40,161 bases of DNA from Deltaproteobacteria bacterium (GCA_019309485.1 JAFDGC010000019.1:1-40161); one strand, 5' to 3'. Positions 25,479 to 33,435 are shown, counted from the first letter of the stretch. Program-made: numbers and translations. Notes: generated from the sequence alone by a model not told the origin.

Positions 25479-26438
25479 TCAGATCACCTTTCCAAGGGCT
25501 TTGGGTCTGAGTTTGTCCAAAAGCGGATTGGCGATGTTCATAATCAAAAGGGCGAACACGACGCCATCCAAATACACGCCGATATTGCGGATGAGCACGG
25601 TAAGGATCCCGCCGCCGGCGCCGTAAATCAACATGGGGATGAAGTTCACCGGTGAAGAGGAGTCTTCGGTGGCAAAAAAGAAGGCACCGATGAGGGTATA
25701 CCCGGTGAACAGGTGGAAAAGCGGTCCGGCATAGCGCGCGCCGTCGGCCAGATTGAAGATCAAGGCGGTGATGAAGACGCCGGCCAGAAAGGAAACAGAG
25801 ATCTCCCACCGGATGATACCTCGTAAAGCAAGATAAATCCCACCGGCGACAATTCCCAACCCGAAAGTGGATCCGATCCCCCCGATTTGGTTTCCCATCA
25901 AAAGGCCGCCCGGCGTAAAGCCTTCCACAGCCCACGCGCCGAAATGCTTCAGCGCGGCAAGGGGATAGGCCACGGCGAAGTCGAATTCATAATCGACCAG
26001 TGCGGCGTCGAAGTCAAAGAGGTCTTTCCAGGAGAGCATGAGAATGGCCACTGCCACCAGGGTGGGATGAAAGGGATTTCCTCCGATGCCCCCGTAAATC
26101 TCTTTTCCCACAAGAATCGCCACTAACGTACCCGTAATGACCATCCACCAGGGGGAGGTGGCCGGGAGGAGCATGGCGAAAAGCAGGCCGATGAGGGCGG
26201 CGTTTCCGTCTCCGATGGTGACGGGCTGCCGGGTGATCCGGTTCAGAAGGTATTCCCAGATCATGGCCGATGAAACCGCCAGAGAAACCACGCCCACGGC
26301 CGGCATGCCGTATTGGATCATGCCGAAGATCACCGCGGGAAGCGCGGCGAGGAGGGTATGGTAATTCCGTGTGGTGATGTGGCTCCCGTCATGCCAGAAA
26401 GGGGCATGGGAAACGATGAATTTCTTGGAATCAGGCAT
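25479..26438 (-). CDS. rnfD: Rnf electron-transport complex subunit D lacking the flavinylation motif
   Basis: This 319-residue polytopic membrane protein matches RnfD/NqrB: SHAPFWHDG at the N-terminus, GKEIYGGIGGNPFHPTLVA in the conserved loop and FFATEDSSSPVN near the end. Ordinary RnfD has an S/T-GAT motif for covalent FMN before the GSIG segment. Here the same stretch reads GFTPGGLLMGNQIGGIGSTF with no GAT, so the covalent FMN is probably absent. The ATG at 26438 overlaps the rnfC stop by eight bases; a longer upstream frame would lie inside rnfC and is not used. Confidence 0.92.
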   Translation of the reverse strand: MPDSKKFIVSHAPFWHDGSHITTRNYHTLLAALPAVIFGMIQYGMPAVGVVSLAVSSAMIWEYLLNRITRQPVTIGDGNAALIGLLFAMLLPATSPWWMVITGTLVAILVGKEIYGGIGGNPFHPTLVAVAILMLSWKDLFDFDAALVDYEFDFAVAYPLAALKHFGAWAVEGFTPGGLLMGNQIGGIGSTFGLGIVAGGIYLALRGIIRWEISVSFLAGVFITALIFNLADGARYAGPLFHLFTGYTLIGAFFFATEDSSSPVNFIPMLIYGAGGGILTVLIRNIGVYLDGVVFALLIMNIANPLLDKLRPKALGKVI

Positions 26439-27723
26439 GATTCGCCTCCGCTGCATGCATCCGCTCCAGTTCGTATTTTCCCAGGCGGATGTACTGGAAG
26501 ATCGGTATCCGCGCCACACAGACAAAGCTGCACAGACCGCACGCGATGCAGCAGTGCAGATCATACAGATCCGCCGCCTCATCATAGCGGCCGGCTTCGA
26601 GGTAGCGGACGAGCATGTTTACGGGGATCCTGGCCGGGCAGATGCGGACGCATTCACCGCAGTTGATGCAGGGATTCTGGGAGATCGGTGGAATCCGGCT
26701 TCGATCTTGAACGAAAACCGCATCCGTATGGGGAAGAATCGGTTGGTCTTCCGAATAAACCGCCGATCCGGTCATGGGGCCGCCGAAAACGATACGATCG
26801 AGTTCTTGCGTTTCTATTTCCAGCATATTGAAAATTTCCCTAACCGGGGTTCCGATCCGGGCCGTGACCATGTGTGCGGTCTGGTCTTTCCCTGTCACCG
26901 TGAGGACCTTGTGGCCAGGGAACCGGCCGTGTTGCATCGCCTCCCCCAGTGCGGCGACGGCTTCGGCGCTGAAAAAGACCGTTCCCAGATCCTCACAGGT
27001 CTTTCCGGCCGGAACCGTTTGACCGAAAAGGGTCTGCATCAACAACTGGGGGAGTGTATGGGGATATCGGGTAAAAACCTCCCGAACCTCCGCGCCGAGA
27101 TCGACCAGCTGCGGATCCGCGCCCGCTGGAACGGCAAGCACGATCCTTTCCACGCCGGTAAGGGTTTTCAGCCCATCGATTCCCCGTTTCAGGGCGCCTC
27201 TTTGATGAGCCAGGATGTACCGCTGGGTCGTGGAAAGGAAATCCGAATCCACGCCCATAATACAAAGGGTGTCGATGGAGGCGTTTTCGCGAAAAAACGC
27301 CCCGAAAGGGGGGCTTCCCGGCAGGGCCGAAAGGTGTTCCCTGGCCAGGGCCGCATCCGGTTGTTTCATACGTTCCTGAAATGCTTCGTCAAACACATCT
27401 TCCGGTTCCACCTCAATGGAAACGGCGATGTAAGTGGTGCCGAAATCCCCGATGGAAGGGGATACCTGGAAGACGGTGCCGGTCACCGGAGAAAGGGTGT
27501 AAACGGTACTGTCGGAGGAAAGGCAGATTTTTTGCCCTGTTTTCACCCGGTCCCCTTTGGAAAGGGCCACGGTGTCCGATGCAAGCCGGGGATCCTTCGG
27601 CTTTTCCAGAAGAAGGGTCACCCGCCCGGGGGTCGGAACCGCCTTGATTTCGAAACGCCCTTCAGGAACCGGCGGCATCTCGAGTTTAGGTTTCACAAGA
27701 CCCAGAAAGGATCGTTTGATCAT
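26431..27723 (-). CDS. rnfC: Divergent Rnf electron-transport complex subunit C
   Basis: RnfC normally binds NADH and FMN and carries two [4Fe-4S] clusters. This 430-residue protein keeps the barrel-sandwich N-terminus (KGDRVKTGQKI) and both cluster motifs, CINCGECVRICP and CIACGLCSFVC. It also keeps ARIGTPVREIFNML and FGGPMTGSA. However, the family motif GLGGAGFPTxVKL, which contacts flavin and NADH, is replaced by SALPGSPPFGAFFRE. The AAECEPYIT segment that follows has become IMGVDSDFLS. The N-terminal GGIHPPE is also absent. It is therefore probably not an NADH-binding subunit. It follows the cytochrome gene by 60 bases and overlaps rnfD. Confidence 0.92.
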   Translation of the reverse strand: MIKRSFLGLVKPKLEMPPVPEGRFEIKAVPTPGRVTLLLEKPKDPRLASDTVALSKGDRVKTGQKICLSSDSTVYTLSPVTGTVFQVSPSIGDFGTTYIAVSIEVEPEDVFDEAFQERMKQPDAALAREHLSALPGSPPFGAFFRENASIDTLCIMGVDSDFLSTTQRYILAHQRGALKRGIDGLKTLTGVERIVLAVPAGADPQLVDLGAEVREVFTRYPHTLPQLLMQTLFGQTVPAGKTCEDLGTVFFSAEAVAALGEAMQHGRFPGHKVLTVTGKDQTAHMVTARIGTPVREIFNMLEIETQELDRIVFGGPMTGSAVYSEDQPILPHTDAVFVQDRSRIPPISQNPCINCGECVRICPARIPVNMLVRYLEAGRYDEAADLYDLHCCIACGLCSFVCVARIPIFQYIRLGKYELERMHAAEANHA

Positions 27724-27783
27724 AAAAGACTCCTTCGGTTCTTCCCGTCAATCTTCAAAAACGACACCAAGCGCCTCGATCCG

Positions 27784-28215
27784 TTACAAGACATGACACT
27801 CGGAGCACTCGATCGGGCCGGCATCGTTTTCCTTGTGACAGCCGATGCACTGATCGTGAAAAGCGTCCGAGCGTTTGGGGGTGTTTTCGGTTTCCAGTTC
27901 CCCTTCTTCGTGACATTCCCGGCAGGTGTTGGGTTCCGTCCGTTCCTGGGTCTGGCTGTGACAATCGCCGCAGGGTCTCAGGGCGGATTCGTCATATTCG
28001 GGATGGTGGTGACATGTGTAACAATCGATGCCGTATCCGCCCAGCTCCGCGTGGGTCTTGTGCGTAAACAGCACCTTTCCGGCCGTGGGCTTGAACATGA
28101 TACGGACCGGTTCTTCGGGAGGCTTGGCGGAAAATGCAGTAAAACTGAGGATTCCTATGATCAGAAGGACAATCGCGATCCCGTAGGCCAGTTGAAGTTC
28201 GTTTTTCGCCGTCAT
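27784..28215 (-). CDS. Membrane-anchored pentahaem cytochrome c heading the rnf operon
   Basis: The 143-residue protein has an N-terminal hydrophobic segment (IAIVLLIIGILSFTAF, about residues 13-28), which is a signal anchor or signal peptide, then a small periplasmic domain. It has five CxxCH haem-binding motifs: CYTCH (65-69), CGDCH (82-86), CRECH (98-102), CIGCH (123-127) and CSECH (137-141). Extra histidines in FTHKTHAE and HH fit bis-histidine ligation as in class III cytochromes. It is the first gene of the rnf transcript. By analogy with Rnf-linked cytochromes in Desulfovibrio and Methanosarcina, it may exchange electrons between Rnf and a periplasmic pool; that is inference. Confidence 0.92.
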   Translation of the reverse strand: MTAKNELQLAYGIAIVLLIIGILSFTAFSAKPPEEPVRIMFKPTAGKVLFTHKTHAELGGYGIDCYTCHHHPEYDESALRPCGDCHSQTQERTEPNTCRECHEEGELETENTPKRSDAFHDQCIGCHKENDAGPIECSECHVL

Positions 28216-28251
28216 CGGGGTTGCATCCTTTCGCCCAGAGTGTGGAGTTCC

Positions 28252-28287
28252 CGGTCCTCAAGGGCGGGACTCCCCGGTAAGGAAAAA
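28252..28287 (-). repeat. GC-rich hairpin repeat, copy 3 (opposite orientation)
   Basis: Read on the minus strand it gives TTTTCCTTACCGGGGAGTCC, then CGCCCTTGAGGACCGGG, matching copies at 684-723 and 7735-7772 with a few differences. It sits about 40 bases upstream of the cytochrome/rnf start and may be in the 5' untranslated region. Confidence 0.55.
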
Positions 28288-28300
28288 GTCTTTTTTATCG

Positions 28301-28338
28301 TTTTCCCCGCCCGCACCGTGAAGGGCGGGCGGGGAAAA
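28301..28338. repeat. Perfect GC-rich inverted repeat upstream of rnf
   Basis: The 14-bp arm TTTTCCCCGCCCGC (28301-28314) pairs perfectly with 28325-28338 around a 10-base loop. It is too far from a gene end to be an obvious terminator and lacks a strict T run after the stem. It may be a REP-type hairpin or a 5' leader structure of the rnf transcript. Confidence 0.6.
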
Positions 28339-28510
28339 AAGCATTCCGGTTAACCGATTAAACGGAGTTGGTTCAAACCAAAAGATTTCTGGCTAACACA
28401 ATGACGTTTTCCTTTCAAGTATTTTTTTCTTTTGAACCGGAAGCCCGGATTCATTTGAACGGCGGGAGTCGCCCGGCCTGTTTTTTAGGCCGACTCCAAA
28501 TATGACAAGA

Positions 28511-28693
28511 TCGTAAAAAGGCTTTGTGAGCGCCATCCAAGCCTTTTCGGAAAAAGAGAGACAAAGGGTTGAGCGTTAAAAATCTCAAGCTGTTTGAGGC
28601 ACTTGTTCCGAGTTCTTGAGATTTAGCGAAACCCTTCGGATCTCCCGAAAAGGGTTGCGGCGCGAACAAAACCGGCCTTTTTACGATTCCATC
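28511..28693 (+). repeat. Foldback (MITE-like) dispersed repeat, copy A
   Basis: The element is bounded by 12-bp perfect terminal inverted repeats, TCGTAAAAAGGC (28511-28522) and GCCTTTTTACGA (28675-28686), with a conserved outer TTCCATC. Inside are nested complementary arms: AGCCTTTTCGG with CCGAAAAGGGT, CAAAGGGTT with AACCCTT, and AAATCTCAAG with CTTGAGATTT. The whole unit can fold into one long hairpin. Copy B at 37054-37237 is inverted and about 90% identical by eye. There is no transposase inside. Confidence 0.85.
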
Positions 28694-28758
28694 AAATATG
28701 ATGGAAACACAGATCCACGCGGATTTCCTTGTCAACGCCTTCCTGAACCCCCATTTTC

Positions 28759-28787
28759 TTGACAGGTATCGTAAGGGTATTTATGCT
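28759..28787 (+). promoter_or_regulatory. ksgA: Putative ksgA promoter
   Basis: TTGACA (28759-28764) and TATGCT (28782-28787) are 17 bases apart, 27 bases before the ksgA start. This is one of the best sigma-70 matches in the window. Confidence 0.6.
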
Positions 28788-28814
28788 GCATAAAAAGAAA
28801 ATAGGGTTGCTTCT

Positions 28815-29672
28815 ATGATGACCGCCCCCAAGGTATTGCTCACCGCACAAAAAATCCGGGCAAAAAAGTCGCTGGGTCAACATTTCCTGGCCGACCCGAA
28901 GATCGCCGAAAAGATCGTTTCACGGGCCAGTATCGGATCCAAAGACACGGTCCTGGAAATCGGCGCCGGTCTGGGGGCGTTGACCCTGCCGGCCGCCCGA
29001 CGGGCCGGCAGGGTCCTTGCCGTGGAGACGGACCCACGGCTGATTTCCAGCCTTTCGACCGAGATGTCCTTGGCGGGAATGGAAAATGTCACCGTGAAGG
29101 CACAAAGCATCCTGGCACTGGATATTCAAGATGTCGCCCGCCAGGCCGGAAAGAAACTGGTGGTCCTGGGGAACCTGCCCTACCATATTTCGACCCCCAT
29201 ATTGATTCGCCTCGTGGTGGCCCGAAGCGCCGTTTCCCGGGCCGTTGTGATGCTCCAAAAGGAGGTGGCGGATCGACTGGTGGCGCCCCCCGGAACAAAG
29301 GACCGGAGCCGGCTTTCCATTCTCGTCCAGTATTGTGCCGCTGTAAAGGCGTTGCTCGATGTTTCCCCTGCCGCCTTTTACCCGAAACCACAGGTGGACT
29401 CCCGGGTGGTGGAGATCCTTTTTCATGAAGATATCCCCTTGGATGTCAAAGCGGAAAAGCACCTTTTTCAAATTGTACGGGCCGCATTCGGAAAGCGCCG
29501 CAAAACATTGAAAAACGCCCTGTCCCAGGGCGGATTGGGACTCGGCCCGGAAGATGCCGCCAGGGTCCTGCGGGATGCCGGAATCGATTCGAACCGTCGT
29601 GCCGAAACGCTCGAGGTGACGGAATTTATGAAGCTGAGCGACGCCGTGAAGACGGTCAAATCCACGGCCTGA
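28815..29672 (+). CDS. ksgA: 16S rRNA adenine dimethyltransferase (RsmA/KsgA)
   Basis: KsgA dimethylates two adjacent adenines near the 3' end of 16S rRNA during small-subunit maturation. The 285-residue protein has the N-terminal signature KKSLGQHFLADPKIAEKIV, the SAM-binding motif VLEIGAGLGALT and the catalytic NLPYHIS. The C-terminal part (FGKRRKTLKNAL) is typical. Two adjacent ATG codons (28815, 28818) can serve as the start. It has its own promoter and is followed 12 bases later by the NRDE gene. Confidence 0.96.
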   Translation: MMTAPKVLLTAQKIRAKKSLGQHFLADPKIAEKIVSRASIGSKDTVLEIGAGLGALTLPAARRAGRVLAVETDPRLISSLSTEMSLAGMENVTVKAQSILALDIQDVARQAGKKLVVLGNLPYHISTPILIRLVVARSAVSRAVVMLQKEVADRLVAPPGTKDRSRLSILVQYCAAVKALLDVSPAAFYPKPQVDSRVVEILFHEDIPLDVKAEKHLFQIVRAAFGKRRKTLKNALSQGGLGLGPEDAARVLRDAGIDSNRRAETLEVTEFMKLSDAVKTVKSTA

Positions 29673-29684
29673 ACATTTGCGCCC

Positions 29685-30476
29685 ATGTGTCTTTTATTGT
29701 TCGCATACAACGCGCACCCCAAGTACAAACTGATTCTGGCGGCCAACCGGGACGAATTCTACGATAGACCCGCGGCACCCGCCCGTTTCTGGGAAGACGC
29801 CCCCGGGATCCTTGCCGGGCGGGATCTGAGACTCGGAGGAACGTGGCTGGGGGTCACCCGGGAAGGCCGGCTCGCCGCCGTCACCAATTACCGGGATCCC
29901 GGCACCTTTCGGAATGCGGCCAAGTCCCGCGGCATCCTGGTGGCCGAGTTTCTGAAAGGGAAGGCTTCCGCCGATGCCTATCTTCAAAGGGTGGAAAAAG
30001 ACCGGGATGCCTACAATCCCTTCAACCTCATTGCCGGAGATGCAGACGCGCTTTTCTGGCTTTCCAACCGGGCCGAAGGGGTCCGCCGGATTTCACCCGG
30101 CATCCATGGGCTGAGCAACCGCCTGCTCGACACTCCCTGGCCCAAGGTGCGCCGGGGGATCCGCTTGTTCGCCGACGCCCTGGAGACCGGCGAAACACAA
30201 TTGGAAAAACGGCTTTTTTCTCTTTTAACCGATACGGTCACGCCGTCGGATGCCGAACTCCCGGATACGGGCGTGGGGCTTGACTGGGAGCGGATCCTTT
30301 CTTCCATTTTCATCCAAAGTCCCGCCTATGGCACCCGTTCTTCCACGGTGGTCCTGATGGGATACGGCGGCCGTATCGTTTTTGCCGAGCAGACCTTTCA
30401 TGCGTCCGGTGCGTTCATCCGGAAAGGGCCCTTCCGCCGCTTTGCCTTTGGGATCTCAGACCGGACAGGATCGTAA
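29685..30476 (+). CDS. NRDE (TANGO2-like) family protein
   Basis: This 263-residue cytoplasmic protein starts with Cys2 (MCLLLFAYNAHPKYKLILAA), continues through NRDEFYDRPAAP, the motif that names the family, and has GGTWLGVTREGRLAAVTNYRD. The N-terminal cysteine suggests an Ntn-hydrolase fold after removal of Met1. Homologues are linked to haem or lipid metabolism in eukaryotes, but the bacterial function is not settled. It follows ksgA by 12 bases. Its stop codon lies inside the left arm of a perfect palindrome that also contains the stop of the convergent rarA gene. Confidence 0.93.
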   Translation: MCLLLFAYNAHPKYKLILAANRDEFYDRPAAPARFWEDAPGILAGRDLRLGGTWLGVTREGRLAAVTNYRDPGTFRNAAKSRGILVAEFLKGKASADAYLQRVEKDRDAYNPFNLIAGDADALFWLSNRAEGVRRISPGIHGLSNRLLDTPWPKVRRGIRLFADALETGETQLEKRLFSLLTDTVTPSDAELPDTGVGLDWERILSSIFIQSPAYGTRSSTVVLMGYGGRIVFAEQTFHASGAFIRKGPFRRFAFGISDRTGS

Positions 30477-30497
30477 AAAATGCGCCGTTTTACGATC
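30469..30497. terminator. Bidirectional palindrome containing two stop codons
   Basis: GATCGTAAAA (30469-30478) and TTTTACGATC (30488-30497) form a perfect 10-bp stem with a 9-base loop. It holds the stop codons of the convergent NRDE gene (30474-30476) and rarA (30492-30490). The arm TCGTAAAA equals the outer bases of the foldback element's terminal repeat, so it may derive from that element. It can act as a terminator in both directions, though the T runs are short. Confidence 0.6.
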
Positions 30498-31863
30498 TTT
30501 CATCTTCTTTTTCCCCCGGACTTTTTTCGGGACACATCAGGCGCCGCCATGTTTCCAGGCGCTTTTTAATGAGGGCTTCGTACCCCCGGTCCGTGGGGTG
30601 ATAGAACCGCTTCCCCTTGAGGGGTTCCGGGAGATAGGCCTGTTTCACCACGGCGTTTTTATAGTCATGGGCGTACCGATAGCCTTTCCCGTATCCGGAC
30701 GCTTCCACGAGGGCCGTGGGGGCGTTTCGAATGTGCAGGGGAACCGGAAGAGATCCGGTTTCTTGAACCTTCTTTCGGACCGCCTTATAGGCCGTATACA
30801 GCCGGTTGCTCTTGGGTGCGGTGGCCAGATAGACGGCGGCTTGAACCAGCGCCAGTTCACCCTCCGGCGCGCCGATGCACTTAAAGGCCTCCATGGCGTT
30901 CACGGCGACCCCCAGGGCTTGGGGATCGGCGCAACCGATGTCCTCGGAGGCGAATCGGATCATCCGCCGGGCGATATAAAGGGGGTCTTCCCCTGCGGCC
31001 AGCATCCGGGCCAGCCAGTAGAGGGCCGCGTCCGGATCACTTCCCCGGAGGCTTTTGTGCAGGGCCGATATCAGGTTGTAATGTTCCTCTCCGTTCTTGT
31101 CGTACAGCAGCGCTTTTTTCTGCAGCGCCGCTTCCAGATCCTTGACGTCAATCCGTTGCCCTTTGTTTGATTCGGATCCCGGGCGTGCCGGAAGGACCAG
31201 GGATGCGGCCTGTTCCAGGCCGTTGAGGGCCGTCCGCGCATCCCCGTCGGCGATGCGGATAAGATGGGCCCGGGCGTCGGGTGCCAATACCAGGTTCAGT
31301 TCCCCGAGCCCGGCCGTCCTGTCGGAAAGGGCCCGGTCGATGATCCGGCCCACGGCCGCTTCGGAGAGGGGCTTGAGGGTGATCACCCGACAGCGGGAAA
31401 GCAGGGGTGGGATCACTTCGAAGGAGGGGTTTTGTGTGGTGGCACCGATGAGGGTGATCAGCCCGCTTTCCACGTGCGGCAAAAAGGCATCCTGCTGGGC
31501 CTTGTTGAACCGGTGGATTTCATCCACGAAAAGAACGGTTTTTTTCCCGGAAGCCCGCATGACCTGGGCTTGATCGATGACCGACCGGATCTCTTTGACC
31601 CCGGAAAGCACCGCCGAAAACTGCAGGAACCGGGAGCGGGTTTGACGGGCGATGATCCCGGCCAGGGTGGTTTTTCCGCATCCCGGTGGCCCCCACAGAA
31701 TCATGGAAAAGATCCGGTCTTTTTCCACGGCTTGCCGGATCAGTCCTCCGGGCCCGGTGACATGCTCCTGGCCCACAAGTGCATCCAGGGTTTCCGGCCG
31801 CATCCGCTCGGCCAGAGGGACGCGGTCCCGGGTGTTGTCCGTTTGGGTGTCAAACAGATCCAC
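30490..31863 (-). CDS. rarA: Replication-associated recombination protein A (RarA/MgsA AAA+ ATPase)
   Basis: RarA is a clamp-loader-like AAA+ ATPase that acts at stalled replication forks. The 457-residue protein has PLAERMRPETLDALVGQEH, Walker A GPPGCGKTT, Walker B VLFVDEIHRFNKAQQDAFLP, sensor GATTQNPSFE and the C-terminal tetramerisation region (SLRGSDPDAALYWLARML). The downstream conserved part HIRNAPTALVEASGYGKGY is typical. Its start overlaps the end of der by 14 bases, so the two are translationally coupled. Confidence 0.96.
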   Translation of the reverse strand: MDLFDTQTDNTRDRVPLAERMRPETLDALVGQEHVTGPGGLIRQAVEKDRIFSMILWGPPGCGKTTLAGIIARQTRSRFLQFSAVLSGVKEIRSVIDQAQVMRASGKKTVLFVDEIHRFNKAQQDAFLPHVESGLITLIGATTQNPSFEVIPPLLSRCRVITLKPLSEAAVGRIIDRALSDRTAGLGELNLVLAPDARAHLIRIADGDARTALNGLEQAASLVLPARPGSESNKGQRIDVKDLEAALQKKALLYDKNGEEHYNLISALHKSLRGSDPDAALYWLARMLAAGEDPLYIARRMIRFASEDIGCADPQALGVAVNAMEAFKCIGAPEGELALVQAAVYLATAPKSNRLYTAYKAVRKKVQETGSLPVPLHIRNAPTALVEASGYGKGYRYAHDYKNAVVKQAYLPEPLKGKRFYHPTDRGYEALIKKRLETWRRLMCPEKSPGEKEDERS

Positions 31864-33193
31864 GACGCGTTTTTCCCTGGCGCTTCCGAAACAACAGGCG
31901 GATGAGTGTCTTGTCGAGCCGGGCCCGGTCCCGGATGCGGTTTATCAGATAGCGACGGTAAGAAAAATGCACGGCCTCGGGAAAATTGACGAAGGCCACG
32001 AAAGTGGGGGGTTTGGTGGAAACCTGGGTGGCGTAATAAAAACGGATGCGCTTACCCCGATGAAAGGGCGGCTCCTTTTTCAGGACCGCTTCTTGGAAGA
32101 TCTGATTCACCGTCCCGGTCCCGATGCGAAAGGTGTACTGACGGTGGATTTCCTCCACCATGGGAAGGATCCGTTTGACCCGAAAACCGGTCTTGGCCGA
32201 AACCGTCAGCACCGGCGCAAAACCCAAAAAACCGGATTCTGCGCGCAGGCGCATGATGAGCCTTTTTGACGATCCGGTTTCTTTTTGTACCCGGTCGAAC
32301 TTGTTGAAGATCCACAAAACGGCACGTCCACGCTCATGGGCGTAACCGGCGATCCGAACGTCCTGGTCGGTGACGCCTTCTTCGGCATCCAGCAGCACCA
32401 GGGCCACATGGCACCGGTCGAGGCTTTTAAGGGCCTTGATAACGGAGAATTTTTCCAGTTTGGCGTCGGTCTTCGATTTACGGCGGATGCCGGCCGTGTC
32501 GATGAACAAAAAGGCTTTATCATCGATTCGAAGCAGGGTATCCACGGCATCACGGGTGGTTCCCGGGGTGTCGCTCACCAGGAGCCGGTGTTCACCCAAA
32601 AGCCGGTTGACAAGGGAGGATTTGCCCACGTTGGGCCGGCCCATCACCGCCAGCTTGATGGGCGCTTCGGGTGTTTCCGATTCCGGTGATATCAGGATCC
32701 GATCCAGTTCCGACACAAGGCGGTCCATGAAATCATGAACGCCGTAACCGTGCTCGGCGGAAAGCGGGAAGAGGGTATCGGCGCCCAGAATGTAAAAGTC
32801 ATGAAGACGCGCTTCCGTTTCGGGACCGTCGATTTTATTGACCGCAAAAATCAGCGGTTTTTGGAGGGGCCTCAGGAACCGGACCACGTCCCGGTCGAAG
32901 GGGGAAACACCGCTTTTGCCGTCCAGGACCAAAACGATGATATCGGCTTCCTGAACCGCAGCCCCGATCTGTTCCAGGATGGCGGAGGCGAACCCTTCGG
33001 TATCGATGTCCGTGAATCCTCCGGTATCCACAAGGATGAACTCCCGGCCGTCGTAGGCGGCATCCCCGTAGTGCCGGTCCCGGGTAACGCCGGGTGTATT
33101 GTCCACCAGGGCATCCCGCTTCTTTGTGATGCGGTTGAAGAGCGTCGATTTTCCCACATTGGGGCGCCCCACCAGGGCGACGATAGGCTTCAT
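31850..33193 (-). CDS. der: Ribosome-assembly GTPase Der (EngA)
   Basis: Der has two tandem GTPase domains and works in 50S subunit assembly. Both G1 motifs are visible (GRPNVGKSTLFNR and GRPNVGKSSLVNR), as are both G3 motifs (DTGG and DTAGIRR) and the G4 motifs (NKID and NKFD). The KH-like domain with YYATQVSTKPPTFVAFVN closes the protein. The start at 33193 (MKPIVALVG) is preferred because a GGAG lies nine bases upstream; a longer start at 33232 lacks a ribosome site. The length is 447 residues. Confidence 0.95.
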   Translation of the reverse strand: MKPIVALVGRPNVGKSTLFNRITKKRDALVDNTPGVTRDRHYGDAAYDGREFILVDTGGFTDIDTEGFASAILEQIGAAVQEADIIVLVLDGKSGVSPFDRDVVRFLRPLQKPLIFAVNKIDGPETEARLHDFYILGADTLFPLSAEHGYGVHDFMDRLVSELDRILISPESETPEAPIKLAVMGRPNVGKSSLVNRLLGEHRLLVSDTPGTTRDAVDTLLRIDDKAFLFIDTAGIRRKSKTDAKLEKFSVIKALKSLDRCHVALVLLDAEEGVTDQDVRIAGYAHERGRAVLWIFNKFDRVQKETGSSKRLIMRLRAESGFLGFAPVLTVSAKTGFRVKRILPMVEEIHRQYTFRIGTGTVNQIFQEAVLKKEPPFHRGKRIRFYYATQVSTKPPTFVAFVNFPEAVHFSYRRYLINRIRDRARLDKTLIRLLFRKRQGKTRRGSV

Positions 33194-33435
33194 TTTCTGC
33201 AACTCCGGGGGATTCGAAAAAAACACACGCATTCAGGCAAAAACTTCATTTGGATCCCTTTCGAAAAGATGCAATGATTCGAAAGGTTGGATAGAAAAAG
33301 GGCATCGGCGAACCGATTTCATGGCAGTCCTCTTTTTTTGAAAACGGGTCGTCGACATCCACCGGCAATACTGTTACACTACCTTTTTTTCATAGAAATT
33401 CAAGCATAAACATCATTACGACGAGGGAATGCAGC

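Larger units (their letters stand above)
28216..28814. other. Divergent intergenic region between the rnf operon and ksgA, rich in repeats
   Basis: This gap of 599 bases contains no supported gene. From left to right it holds copy 3 of the GC-rich hairpin repeat, a perfect GC-rich inverted repeat, an unremarkable AT-rich stretch (28340-28500), foldback repeat copy A and the ksgA promoter. A 94-codon minus-strand frame across the foldback repeat is a by-product of the repeat. No clear -35/-10 pair for rnf was found. Confidence 0.6.

Noticed and set aside
26371-28353. 660-codon open frame on the plus strand
   Set aside because: It is antisense to rnfD, rnfC and the cytochrome gene, which carry clear motifs on the other strand.
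28451-28735. 94-codon frame with a homologous frame at 37030-37242
   Set aside because: The similarity is due to the foldback repeat; the frames start and end in unrelated flanks and have no ribosome site, so they are not listed as genes.
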